Made by a program: the position numbers and the translations under genes. Below the pieces are notes generated by a model. It saw nothing but the letters and a program-made list of their open reading frames with translations. It ran no database searches and had not been told where the DNA came from. From Methanobrevibacter ruminantium (GTDB taxonomy: Archaea > Methanobacteriota > Methanobacteria > Methanobacteriales > Methanobacteriaceae), in assembly GCF_016294135.1 (NCBI RefSeq), contig NZ_JAEDCO010000029.1:1-21349 (forward strand): a stretch of DNA of 21,349 bases, given 5' to 3'. This document shows, piece after piece, positions 14,990-21,349 of the stretch. Position 1 is the stretch's first letter, and the number at the start of each line of letters is the position of its first letter.

Positions 14990-16246
14990 TTATAAAACTC
15001 TTGTATTTACTTTGCCATCCTTAAATTCTAATTCCAATTCCTCATCTTTCTTCAAATCTTTTGCATAAGAGACTACCTTTCCTTTGGATCTTGCTACCGC
15101 ATAACCTCTTTGTATAGTCAATAAAGGATTTAAAACCTTTAGCTTATCGATATTCCTTGATAATTTAATTGTTTTCTCATCTAAAATTGACTGAGGATTC
15201 CTGAAAACATTAGAACTCTTGACTTTAGATAATCTCATTTGATTTGAATGTATCATTTCCTTTGAAGAAGAGACTAATCTGCCTTTAATGAAGTCCAAAT
15301 CCATTCCTCTCCTTTCATGAATCATATGAGGATTCTTGAATAAAGGTCTATTTTTTATCCTTTCGAATTTCTCAAGATTATCATTCAATTGCTTGGCCAT
15401 AACATTGCTTGCCCTTGAATCCAAATCATCCACTTTTGAACTTATTTCCCTAATATCCGGAACAGCAATTTCTGCAGCAGCAGTTGGAGTTGCTGCCCTT
15501 ATATCCGCAACATAATCGGCAATGGTCCAATCGATTTCGTGACCTACTGCACTTATTACAGGAGTTTCACATGCAAGTATTGCCTTTGCAACAATCCTTT
15601 CATTAAATGCCCATAAGTCCTCTATGTTTCCCCCACCTCTTCCTACAATAAGAGTGTCCAGCTCGAATTCATTGTCAGCGACAAATATTTGCCTTACTAT
15701 ATTGTTGGCAGCGAGACTTCCCTGAACAAGAGATGGAAATAGAATGATTTCACATAAAGGCCATCTTCTCTTGATGGTTGTTACAATATCCCTAATGGCG
15801 GCTCCAGTTGCAGCAGTGACAACCCCTATCCTTTTAGGAAACTTAGGTATTGGCTTTTTCAAGTCATCCTCAAAATAGCCCTTGCTTTCCAGTTCCTTTT
15901 TCAATTGCTCAAATGCAATATGCAATTCGCCCAATCCATCTTCGATAATCCTTTGAGCATAGAGCTGATAGTTTCCACGGGATTTATAGACATCAACATA
16001 TCCTCTAACCAAAACCTTCATTCCATTTTTAGGTTCAAATTTAAGTTTAGAGGCAAAACCGTAAAACATGACCCCTGGAATAACACTGCCTTCGTCCTTA
16101 AGGCTGAAATAGCAATGCCCAGATGAATAACGCTTAAAATTAGATATCTCTCCCCTTACATAGACTTGCTTCAATCTAGAGTCTGAATTGATCAGTTTCC
16201 TTATATAGTCTGTAAGCTGAGACACTGAAATATATTCCTCTTCCAT
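14990..16246 (-). CDS. xseA: Exodeoxyribonuclease VII large subunit
   Basis: This 418-residue catalytic subunit of exonuclease VII has an N-terminal OB-fold (about 1-95: YISVSQLTDYIRKLI, VRGEISNFKRYSSGHCYFSLKD) for single-stranded DNA. The catalytic domain follows, with PKRIGVVTAATGAAIRDI, IVGRGGGNIEDLWAFN, SAVGHEIDWTIADYVAD and RAATPTAAAE, and then a long coiled-coil region. A longer frame runs to 16282, but the ATG at 16246 has GGGGT about seven bases upstream and matches usual XseA starts. The enzyme is bacterial in origin and is found in some methanogens, so it was probably acquired long ago; base composition matches the host. A TATA-like GATTTATAAA lies on the minus strand at 16290-16299. 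Confidence 0.94.
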   Translation of the reverse strand: MEEEYISVSQLTDYIRKLINSDSRLKQVYVRGEISNFKRYSSGHCYFSLKDEGSVIPGVMFYGFASKLKFEPKNGMKVLVRGYVDVYKSRGNYQLYAQRIIEDGLGELHIAFEQLKKELESKGYFEDDLKKPIPKFPKRIGVVTAATGAAIRDIVTTIKRRWPLCEIILFPSLVQGSLAANNIVRQIFVADNEFELDTLIVGRGGGNIEDLWAFNERIVAKAILACETPVISAVGHEIDWTIADYVADIRAATPTAAAEIAVPDIREISSKVDDLDSRASNVMAKQLNDNLEKFERIKNRPLFKNPHMIHERRGMDLDFIKGRLVSSSKEMIHSNQMRLSKVKSSNVFRNPQSILDEKTIKLSRNIDKLKVLNPLLTIQRGYAVARSKGKVVSYAKDLKKDEELELEFKDGKVNTRVL

Positions 16247-16385
16247 TACATAACCCCATATTTTAATACAGAATTTATACATTTGCTCATTTATAAATCT
16301 TTGCCATTTTATAAGATTTTCCTAATCATGGCACATCATTATAAAATCAAAATATGATTAAAAAAAAATAAAAAAATAAAAGCAA

Positions 16386-17822
16386 TTAAACATGGGAAAT
16401 ATCAGTGAAATTTGATATTTCACTATTAAATGTTGCTAAATTATCCAAGGACAAATCATGAATATCATCATGCCCAGTAATTCTTGCAAATGTCTTAATT
16501 TCCTCCAATGAAACATTCAAATAGTTATATACTCTTTTAGAAGCCAAATCAATGTCCAGCCTCTTTCTTAAGTCCTTATTTTGAGTGGCAATGCCTACAG
16601 GACAATTGCCACTGCCACAAATACGATACTGCTGACATCCTGCGGCCATCAATGCAGCTGTTGCAACGGCTATTGCATCAGCACCTAAGGATAATGCCTT
16701 TGCAAAGTCAGAGGATACCCTCAAGCCACCTGTAATTACCAAATCAATGCCAATACCATTTTCATCCAAATATTTCCTTGCTCTGGATAATGCATATACT
16801 GTTGGAACTGAACTTGCATCACGTATGATCTTAGGGCTTGCACCTGTTGCCCCTCCTCTGCCATCAATAGTAATGAAGTCAGGCTCAGCAAAGCATATGA
16901 ATTCCAAATCCTCTTCAATCCTACCTGCTGCAATTTTAACACCTATCGGCCTTCCATCAGATTCTTCACGCAAATAGGTTATAAGATTTTTCAAATCATC
17001 TTTAGATTTGATCTCATCATATAATGATGGGCTTATAATATCCTCACCCATAGGTTTTCCCCTGATTTCCGCTATCTCTTCAGTAATCTTTTCAGCAGGC
17101 AAATGTCCTCCCATACCAGGTTTGGTTCCCTGCCCTATTTTAATTTCAATTGCATCACAATTCAATAAGTTCTCTTTTGTTAAGCTATAATGGTTCGGAA
17201 CATATTCAAAAATATACTTATAACTGCTATTCATCTCATCAGCCAATATTCCCCCTTCACCACTGCACATGGCAGTCTTGGCCATTGCGCTTCCTTTGGC
17301 AAGAGCTATCTTAGTTTCATAAGACAAAGCTCCGAATGACATGTGAGAAATGTAAATGGGACTTTCAAGAACCATTGGCTTTTTGGCATTTTTACCAATG
17401 ACTGTTCTTGTCTTGACTTCCGCATGCTCATCCAAAGGGAATGGATTGAGCTGATTTGCAATAATGAGCATATCATCCCAATCAGGCATAGGAAGTTGAG
17501 TTGCCATTGCCCCTATTATGGAATTTCCAGTCACAGCCATTTCATGAATATCAGACATGTGAGGAATTGAATCATCAAGACGTGCGGTTTCTTTAGGATA
17601 TTCCAAACTAGAAACTGAATCCCCACCATTCTTGTGATTCCCAGAACCTTCAACAACTTCACCTGTAGATTCAGCATTATAATCCCCAGAACCTTCAACA
17701 ACCTTATTGAATACATTAGCTGGATGCTTACAAACAGGACATCTTTCAAGTTCACTGAAAGACTTGTTTTCCTTTTCTTCATCAAATACATGTCCACAGA
17801 CACTACATTTATATATTGCCAT
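16386..17822 (-). CDS. gltB: Archaeal glutamate synthase, FMN/Fe-S domain with N-terminal rubredoxin-like zinc ribbon
   Basis: This 478-residue protein matches the central synthase domain of glutamate synthase, which makes glutamate from 2-oxoglutarate and ammonia using FMN. Residues 1-40 are a rubredoxin-like ribbon with C6, C9, C28 and C31. A low-complexity linker (about 41-75) contains VVEGSG twice. The FMN barrel follows (SHMSFGALSYETKIALAKGS, CSGEGG, IKIGQGTKPGMGGHLP, ITIDGRGGATGASP), and the [3Fe-4S] cysteines are in CQQYRICGSGNCPVG. The amidotransferase and GXGXG domains of bacterial GltB are absent, as in archaea, where they are separate genes not seen here. GGAGGT lies six bases before the ATG. 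It is transcribed alone. Confidence 0.9.
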   Translation of the reverse strand: MAIYKCSVCGHVFDEEKENKSFSELERCPVCKHPANVFNKVVEGSGDYNAESTGEVVEGSGNHKNGGDSVSSLEYPKETARLDDSIPHMSDIHEMAVTGNSIIGAMATQLPMPDWDDMLIIANQLNPFPLDEHAEVKTRTVIGKNAKKPMVLESPIYISHMSFGALSYETKIALAKGSAMAKTAMCSGEGGILADEMNSSYKYIFEYVPNHYSLTKENLLNCDAIEIKIGQGTKPGMGGHLPAEKITEEIAEIRGKPMGEDIISPSLYDEIKSKDDLKNLITYLREESDGRPIGVKIAAGRIEEDLEFICFAEPDFITIDGRGGATGASPKIIRDASSVPTVYALSRARKYLDENGIGIDLVITGGLRVSSDFAKALSLGADAIAVATAALMAAGCQQYRICGSGNCPVGIATQNKDLRKRLDIDLASKRVYNYLNVSLEEIKTFARITGHDDIHDLSLDNLATFNSEISNFTDISHV

Positions 17823-18234
17823 AGAAAAACCTCCAATGGTTTTTAACTAATTCTGTTAATCAATTTGATTTCAATCAGTTAAGTTTAATGTGCTTATCTT
17901 ATAGATATTTTTTTAATGATATAATAAGTTTGTTAAAATGAGATTATGTATCTGAAGAAAGTTAAAAATGCTTAAAAAAAGTTAAAAATAGTAAACTATT
18001 TAAAAATTGTTAAATGAATTCAAAATTGAATTCAAATAACTGTTTCAGCCATAAAAATTAAATGGAGGTCTAATTCTTAGAGAAATAAACTCTCACTATT
18101 ATAATATTGCTTTTTTTGATATATAAAGTTTTCTTAAAAGAATAATTTTTTCTAAATTAAATGGGATAAAAAGCCACCTGACGCTAAAATTATAAAGCAT
18201 AAGTTTTTTTAAAAAATTCAACTATCTGATGCAT
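17823..18234. other. Intergenic region upstream of gltB
   Basis: No gene is evident. On the minus strand, TATA-like sequences occur near 17917-17930 and 18118-18130, either of which could drive the glutamate synthase gene. The second would give a leader of about 270 nt. A perfect 8-bp palindrome lies at 18016-18033. GAG-TTTATTT-CTC and short ATG frames (for example MAETVI) are also present, but I do not call them genes. Confidence 0.5.
18016..18033. promoter_or_regulatory. 8-bp palindrome in the gltB upstream region
   Basis: GAATTCAA (18016-18023) and TTGAATTC (18026-18033) are perfect reverse complements separated by AA. The symmetric GAA/TTC ends recall the GGAA-N6-TTCC operator of the archaeal nitrogen repressor NrpR, but the match is incomplete. 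A nitrogen-control site would make sense for a glutamate synthase. Confidence 0.35.
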
Positions 18235-18309
18235 TTATGCTAAGAAAAGTAAAATGATTTTTATGACTTCTGTGAAGAAATCAAAAACCAATTTATAATC
18301 TAGTTCCAT
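18235..18309 (-). CDS. 24-residue hydrophobic peptide, unknown function
   Basis: This small gene has a very strong GGGGGGTGGTG ribosome binding site three bases before its ATG and encodes MELDYKLVFDFFTEVIKIIL plus LFLA. The peptide has a short acidic start and then an amphipathic to hydrophobic helix long enough to insert in a membrane. A TATA-like TTTTATAAAT on the minus strand at 18391-18400 predicts a leader of about 60 nt. That leader contains GCCACCTC (18353-18360), which can pair with the ribosome binding site. The arrangement recalls small membrane toxins of type I systems or leader peptides, but there is no homology evidence, and it could be a regulatory RNA rather than a peptide gene. 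Confidence 0.5.
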   Translation of the reverse strand: MELDYKLVFDFFTEVIKIILLFLA

Positions 18310-18312
18310 TGC

Positions 18313-18360
18313 ACCACCCCCCATTAAATTTTATGACTGAAACTAATTTTATGAGGTGGC
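18313..18360 (-). promoter_or_regulatory. Ribosome-binding-site sequestering stem in a small-peptide leader
   Basis: On the minus strand, GCCACCTC (18360-18353) can pair with GGGGTGGT (18320-18313) in eight pairs, two of them G-U, which would hide the ribosome binding site of the 24-codon gene. The same GCCACCT also matches AGGTGGC downstream (18179-18173) over seven bases, giving a possible alternative pairing. Two TCATAAAATT direct repeats lie in the loop. Confidence 0.4.
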
Positions 18361-18513
18361 AAAAACCCAAAAATAGTTTTATTTGAACCCATTTATAAAA
18401 TTAACGAATTTAAAACAAGTATTTTTCAAAATAAAGACAATTTAATAATTAGATTGTAAAAATAAGTTATTTAATAAAATTATAATGTGATTGAAAAATT
18501 AAAATAAAAAAAG

Positions 18514-19077
18514 TTATTTTACAAAAATATTTAAAAATTCAATATTCTCTTCATCAATATGGTTTTCTATTGATTCTAAAATATTGTCAACAGTCCCATC
18601 AAAAATGGCATAGGAAAGTGGCATGTGCTCATAATCCCAATAATCAGATCTTTGTAAAAATGTCAATAAGCTTAAGGCTTCAAGCAAGTCCAAATCCTTT
18701 TTCGAAAGTATTTTCTCCCAATCTGCCTTAAGCTCCACATCATACTTTTCCTTAAGCAGATTCACATATTCATTATAGTCTTCAATAGCCAATTTGTATT
18801 TGAATAGAATATTTACAAGAAGGTAATTCAATCCATCCAAATCATAGTCCTTGCTTAAAACTTCCTTCTTGAAGTCATATTCCAAAATGTATTTTTCTTC
18901 CAAGTCATTTTCCTGCGCTATTTTTTCTAAAAATGAGAGATACTCATCATTGTATGAATCATAATACTCTTTAAGATAGGCTCTGAATTTGACCAATTCA
19001 TTTAACCTCTCTTCCCATGACAGGTTTTCCTCTGGAATCTGTAGAATCTCATTTGCTATCTTGTAAAAATCATTCAT
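18514..19077 (-). CDS. Uncharacterised protein, C-terminal part DUF6508-like
   Basis: This 187-residue acidic soluble protein is predicted mostly helical and has no signal peptide or membrane segment. Its C-terminal half (about 115-180: LKADWEKILSKKDLDLLEAL, LLTFLQRSDYWDYEHMPLSY, AIFDGTVDNILESIENH) follows the pattern I remember for DUF6508: a DW, then a helix ending in an R-x-D-R/Y element, then an A-I-x-D/S-G-x-x-x-x-I-L motif. The N-terminal half (WEERLNELVKFRAYLKEYYD) is not recognised. The ribosome binding site is weak (AGGGT about eight bases before the ATG). It lies among short hypothetical genes with no shared pathway evident. Confidence 0.65.
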   Translation of the reverse strand: MNDFYKIANEILQIPEENLSWEERLNELVKFRAYLKEYYDSYNDEYLSFLEKIAQENDLEEKYILEYDFKKEVLSKDYDLDGLNYLLVNILFKYKLAIEDYNEYVNLLKEKYDVELKADWEKILSKKDLDLLEALSLLTFLQRSDYWDYEHMPLSYAIFDGTVDNILESIENHIDEENIEFLNIFVK

Positions 19078-19225
19078 TTTATGACCCTGAAATTTGACAT
19101 GAAATAATTGAAATAATGATTAATTAAATAATATTTTTAAGTAAAATTGTTATGTTTAATTAAGAAAATATTTAATTTAATTAATATTAATATTTTTTCT
19201 TAATTAAATCCAATAGGCAATCTCC

Positions 19226-19477
19226 CTATATCAACACTTCAAAAAACTCTTTATTCAAGTAATTTATATGTGTGATCAACTGTCTTCTTTTCATTTGAAG
19301 CAGCTTATGATTGTACATCAAATCATCATATCTTTCCTTATCGTACTCCTTTCCCATATCCTTATTGCATTGAAGTTTCCAGATTTCCTTGAATTGCTTG
19401 CTCATTTGATCCTTAATGCTTTGAAGCTGTAAGGTAGCTTCATTGATTTCTGAAGTTAATTCATCTATTCTTCCCAT
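19226..19477 (-). CDS. Small coiled-coil protein, unknown function
   Basis: This 83-residue protein begins MGRIDELTSEINEATLQLQS. I chose the ATG at 19477 because AGGAGGC lies five bases upstream; a longer frame to 19573 has no such site. Heptad-like spacing of Leu/Ile/Met in two helices (about 4-33 and 52-80) suggests an antiparallel or dimeric coiled coil, like many small archaeal structural or regulatory proteins. Only one cysteine (C34) is present. A TATA-like TTTATTTATAAGC on the minus strand at about 19547-19559 could be its promoter. No family is recognised. Confidence 0.7.
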   Translation of the reverse strand: MGRIDELTSEINEATLQLQSIKDQMSKQFKEIWKLQCNKDMGKEYDKERYDDLMYNHKLLQMKRRQLITHINYLNKEFFEVLI

Positions 19478-19698
19478 AAAAAGCCTCCTAAATAAATTAA
19501 CCCATTTAAAAAAAGTTAACCATATGTAAATTAATGTTGGATTTAATTGCTTATAAATAAAAAACAAGAGCATGTGGAAAGTAATGTTCTAATCAAAATT
19601 TTTCAAAAGGGATTAACTCTAAGCATTTTGAATCCAATGCTCTTTAAAAAAAGTTTGCAATGATATAAAAGTAAAAAAAGAAAAAATTTAAAAAAGAA

Positions 19699-20628
19699 TT
19701 ATTTAGATTTGCATAACTGGGCAATCTTGGCTTTAGGCAAACCTGTGGCTCTAGAAGTGTCTTCCAATGAAAAACCTTCCTTAATCATATTAACAGCAAT
19801 GATATCAATACCTTGCTCAATACCCTGCTCAATACCCTGCTCAATACCCTGCTCAATACCCTGCTCAATACCTTCATTCACTAATCTTTCATAAAGCTTT
19901 TGAGCGCCAGGAGTCAAAACAACCATATCAGAACCTCCATAACTATTTTCAACTTCCTTATAACACCATTTATTGGCATAAATCAATACAATCTTGATCA
20001 TATCCTCATATTCCTCATGAGAGATATCCTTTATTCCATAAAAATTATTCAAAAGCACATTTATGGCTTCAGCCTTATTCTTTGAATCCATCATTGGACT
20101 TGCTAAAAACAAAGCCTTTTCCTTATCTGACAACCTAAACTTGTTTCTTATTTTATATAAACTATTATTTAAAGTTTGTTTTTGATTTAAAGCCTTTAAC
20201 GATATGATAAGCATAGTAAACTCTTCACAGGGACCCACCCTATGTCTGAAAAGTTTGTGCTTAGTGTGAACCGTGCTGAAAACAACCATCCTCACATCTT
20301 TCTTATGCTTAAAATGCAAATTGGCCTGATATTCGTAAAACACTGTTTTTCTTTTATAATCCAATCTTGATGACTGGAACTCAAGGCCAATGACCAAATC
20401 CTCGAAAGTGTCAAAGGGACAGTCCGGAATAAATCTTTTTCCATCTTTTGTGAAAAATTCACTCTCCAGTTTCTGCTTGAAATTGAATCTGAATAAATCG
20501 CTTTTCATTAAATCATCAGGACATGCATTAAGAATCTCTTGGGGAAAAGTGTTCCAAAATGCCTTTGGATAAAAGTCCATAATCAGCTCTGGAAAGTTTT
20601 CTGCAATCACATCATTGACAATGTCCAA
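19699..20628 (-). CDS. Rpn-family PD-(D/E)XK nuclease/transposase-like protein; start unclear
   Basis: This protein of at least 309 residues resembles the Rpn/PDDEXK recombination-promoting nuclease family. The LVIGLEFQSSR segment (E83, Q85) with upstream aspartates (D69, D73 or D77) fits the D-ExQ active site, and LDYKRKTVFYEYQANLHFKH follows. Near the C-terminus, EQGI occurs five times in tandem (about 259-278), then a helix-turn-helix-like tail (FSLEDTSRATGLPKAKIAQL). Such Gln-Gly repeats are common in this family. The frame begins at a TTG without a ribosome binding site. GGAGGTG lies at 20697-20703, and the frame is open up to it. Upstream codons continue a 16-residue repeat, so the true protein likely starts near 20686, where no ATG, GTG or TTG exists. 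The gene may be mobile or decaying. Confidence 0.75.
   Translation of the reverse strand: MDIVNDVIAENFPELIMDFYPKAFWNTFPQEILNACPDDLMKSDLFRFNFKQKLESEFFTKDGKRFIPDCPFDTFEDLVIGLEFQSSRLDYKRKTVFYEYQANLHFKHKKDVRMVVFSTVHTKHKLFRHRVGPCEEFTMLIISLKALNQKQTLNNSLYKIRNKFRLSDKEKALFLASPMMDSKNKAEAINVLLNNFYGIKDISHEEYEDMIKIVLIYANKWCYKEVENSYGGSDMVVLTPGAQKLYERLVNEGIEQGIEQGIEQGIEQGIEQGIDIIAVNMIKEGFSLEDTSRATGLPKAKIAQLCKSK
19817..19876. repeat. 12-bp in-frame tandem repeat coding EQGI
   Basis: About five copies of a 12-bp unit (CAATACCCTGCT on the plus strand), nearly identical, encode the EQGI repeats of the Rpn-like protein. Because the unit is a multiple of three, copy-number change alters protein length without breaking the frame. 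The copies are almost free of silent differences, suggesting recent expansion. Confidence 0.85.
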
Positions 20629-20702
20629 TATCCCTTGAGGATAGGTGTCAAAGATATTCTTGAAAATGCAATCATAAATATGAAATACTGCCTTAACACC
20701 TC

Positions 20703-20733
20703 CAACAAATTATTGTTTAATCTTAATTTGTTG
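20703..20733. promoter_or_regulatory. 10-bp inverted repeat abutting the Rpn ribosome binding site
   Basis: CAACAAATTA (20703-20712) and TAATTTGTTG (20724-20733) are perfect reverse complements with an 11-base loop. In the minus-strand mRNA the stem ends directly at the GGAGGTG of the Rpn-like gene, its last base being the first G. It could hide part of that site or be a DNA operator. Confidence 0.5.
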
Positions 20734-20843
20734 AAACAAGTATTTAAATTAGTTAGTTTAATTTAATTATAATTTTACAGTCTTATTTTAATATTTCAAG
20801 CCCATACAATATTTTAATAAAATTATAAAATTATAAAAAAAAT

Positions 20844-20863
20844 GAAAAAAAGTGTTTCCACTT
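20844..20863 (-). terminator. GAAA-tetraloop hairpin with T tract
   Basis: On the minus strand, AAGTG-GAAA-CACTT is followed directly by a run of T, a compact intrinsic-type terminator. It can end transcripts of the gene at 20987. In the right repeat copy the two missing bases destroy the stem. Confidence 0.5.
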
Positions 20864-20945
20864 CATAAAATAGTCAGATATTATAAAATTATAAAAAAGT
20901 GTTTCCTTCATAAAATAGTCAGATATTATAAAATTATAAAAAAGT
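20844..20945. repeat. Two-copy tandem repeat of about 46 bp
   Basis: Two copies share AGTGTTTCC, TTCATAAAATAGTCAGATAT and TATAAAATTATAAAAAAGTG in order. They differ by an AC present only in the left copy, so the offset is 47 then 45 bases. A third partial unit (AAAAAAGTG) follows. The block lies downstream of the truncated gene at the window edge and is noncoding. Confidence 0.8.
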
Positions 20946-20983
20946 GAAAAATGTTATAACATTAAAAAAAAAAAATAGTGAAA

Positions 20984-21000
20984 CAGTCAATATCTGACTG
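20984..21000. repeat. 6-bp inverted repeat at the stop codon of the edge gene
   Basis: CAGTCA (20984-20989) and TGACTG (20995-21000) are perfect reverse complements with an ATATC spacer, spanning the TGA stop. A palindrome AATGTTATAACATT follows at about 20949-20962. Both could shape the mRNA 3' end. Confidence 0.4.
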
Positions 21001-21349
21001 TGCTGATCATGCGAGCCATTGTTTCATTGTCCTTGCATACAATGATTACATTGTCATTTGTGTTCTCTGGAGAGAAGAATGCAATGTAATTACTGTCCTT
21101 GCTATTGTACCATACAGTATAGTTGGACAAGCTAATCTGCTCAGCCCCCAGCTTATAGGCTTCCTGTGTATATAGATATTGGGAACCGTCTCCTATCAGG
21201 TCCATTGTAGACTCATTTCCCATATTGAATGATGTGATTTCAATATTGTTTTGGGAATCATTCACAATATGCATATGCGGACTTACTTGTGTCTTTGTCA
21301 CATTGTCAGATATTGGAACATCCAGTGAAAATGTGTCTGTTATGTTTAC
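20987..21349 (-). CDS. Unknown protein, 5' end outside the window
   Basis: The frame ends in TGA at 20987 and stays open to the right edge, so at least 120 residues are seen and the N-terminus is missing. A GTG at 21301 is only an internal valine by this reading, since VNITDTFSLDVPISDN continues in frame upstream. The visible part is rich in Asn, Ser and Thr (SQNNIEITSFNMGNEST, SSDN-like motifs) and ends CKDNETMARMISTVRY. It has one cysteine and no membrane segment in the visible part. The composition would suit an exported protein whose signal peptide lies outside. No family is recognised. Confidence 0.65.
   Translation of the reverse strand, partial: VNITDTFSLDVPISDNVTKTQVSPHMHIVNDSQNNIEITSFNMGNESTMDLIGDGSQYLYTQEAYKLGAEQISLSNYTVWYNSKDSNYIAFFSPENTNDNVIIVCKDNETMARMISTVRY

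Noticed and set aside
17531..17836. Minus-strand ORF overlapping the glutamate synthase N-terminus
   Set aside because: It lies in another frame of a clearly real gene with zinc-ribbon cysteines and a perfect GGAGGT site. Nothing in its own translation looks like a protein family.
19817..19876. Possible CRISPR-like repeat array
   Set aside because: The 12-bp units are contiguous without spacers and encode EQGI in frame inside a protein gene, so this is a coding tandem repeat.
19699..20628. Complete insertion sequence around the Rpn-like gene
   Set aside because: No terminal inverted repeats or flanking target duplications bracket the gene, and Rpn proteins are usually solitary.

Overview
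The window looks like chromosomal DNA of a methanogenic archaeon of the order Methanobacteriales, most like Methanobrevibacter. The DNA is very AT-rich. Genes have TATA-type promoters (TTTATATA-like) and GGAGGTG-type ribosome binding sites. It carries an archaeal 7S/SRP RNA, a tRNA-Ser without an encoded CCA, the methanogenesis genes hdrC and hdrB, a 2-phosphoglycerate kinase (cyclic 2,3-diphosphoglycerate pathway), and a secreted enzyme with pseudomurein-binding repeats. Pseudomurein is the wall polymer of this order. The assignment is an inference from gene content.

Layout, left to right. (1) 1-2754: a zinc-type cation diffusion facilitator and a class I aminotransferase, both on the minus strand. 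(2) 2755-6584: a minus-strand radical SAM protein diverges from a plus-strand pseudomurein-binding, transglutaminase-like (PeiW/PeiP-type) wall enzyme that has a strong hairpin terminator. (3) 6644-7182: tRNA-Ser(GCT) and the SRP RNA, both minus. (4) 7435-8731: 2-phosphoglycerate kinase overlapping a CBS-pair protein. (5) 9092-10695: a metallophosphoesterase and two small methanogen-type conserved proteins joined by an ATGA overlap. (6) 11035-12898: the hdrC-hdrB operon, with an unusual acidic N-terminal extension on HdrC. (7) 13197-14642: a MarR regulator diverging from a shortened archaeosine transglycosylase-like protein. (8) 14717-17822: exonuclease VII subunits xseB/xseA and an archaeal glutamate synthase with an N-terminal rubredoxin-like zinc ribbon. 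(9) 17823-21349: a more accessory-looking stretch with a 24-codon hydrophobic peptide gene, a DUF6508-like protein, a short coiled-coil protein, an Rpn-type PD-(D/E)XK nuclease, a tandem repeat block and a truncated unknown gene.

How genes work together. HdrC and HdrB form the electron-transfer and disulfide-reducing part of heterodisulfide reductase, the last step of methanogenesis. 2-Phosphoglycerate kinase makes a precursor of cyclic 2,3-diphosphoglycerate, and the overlapping CBS protein may sense adenylates for it. The wall enzyme is exported and could remodel pseudomurein. The SRP RNA serves protein export.

The most interesting signals are regulatory or structural. The hydrophobic peptide gene has a leader that can pair with its own ribosome binding site. 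Two genes have strong ribosome binding sites but no normal start codon at the expected place; one of them has a 16-residue repeat that crosses the apparent start. HdrC has an acidic extension of about 115 residues. Several long perfect inverted repeats sit at promoters or beside ribosome binding sites. I saw no CRISPR array, complete insertion sequence or prophage.
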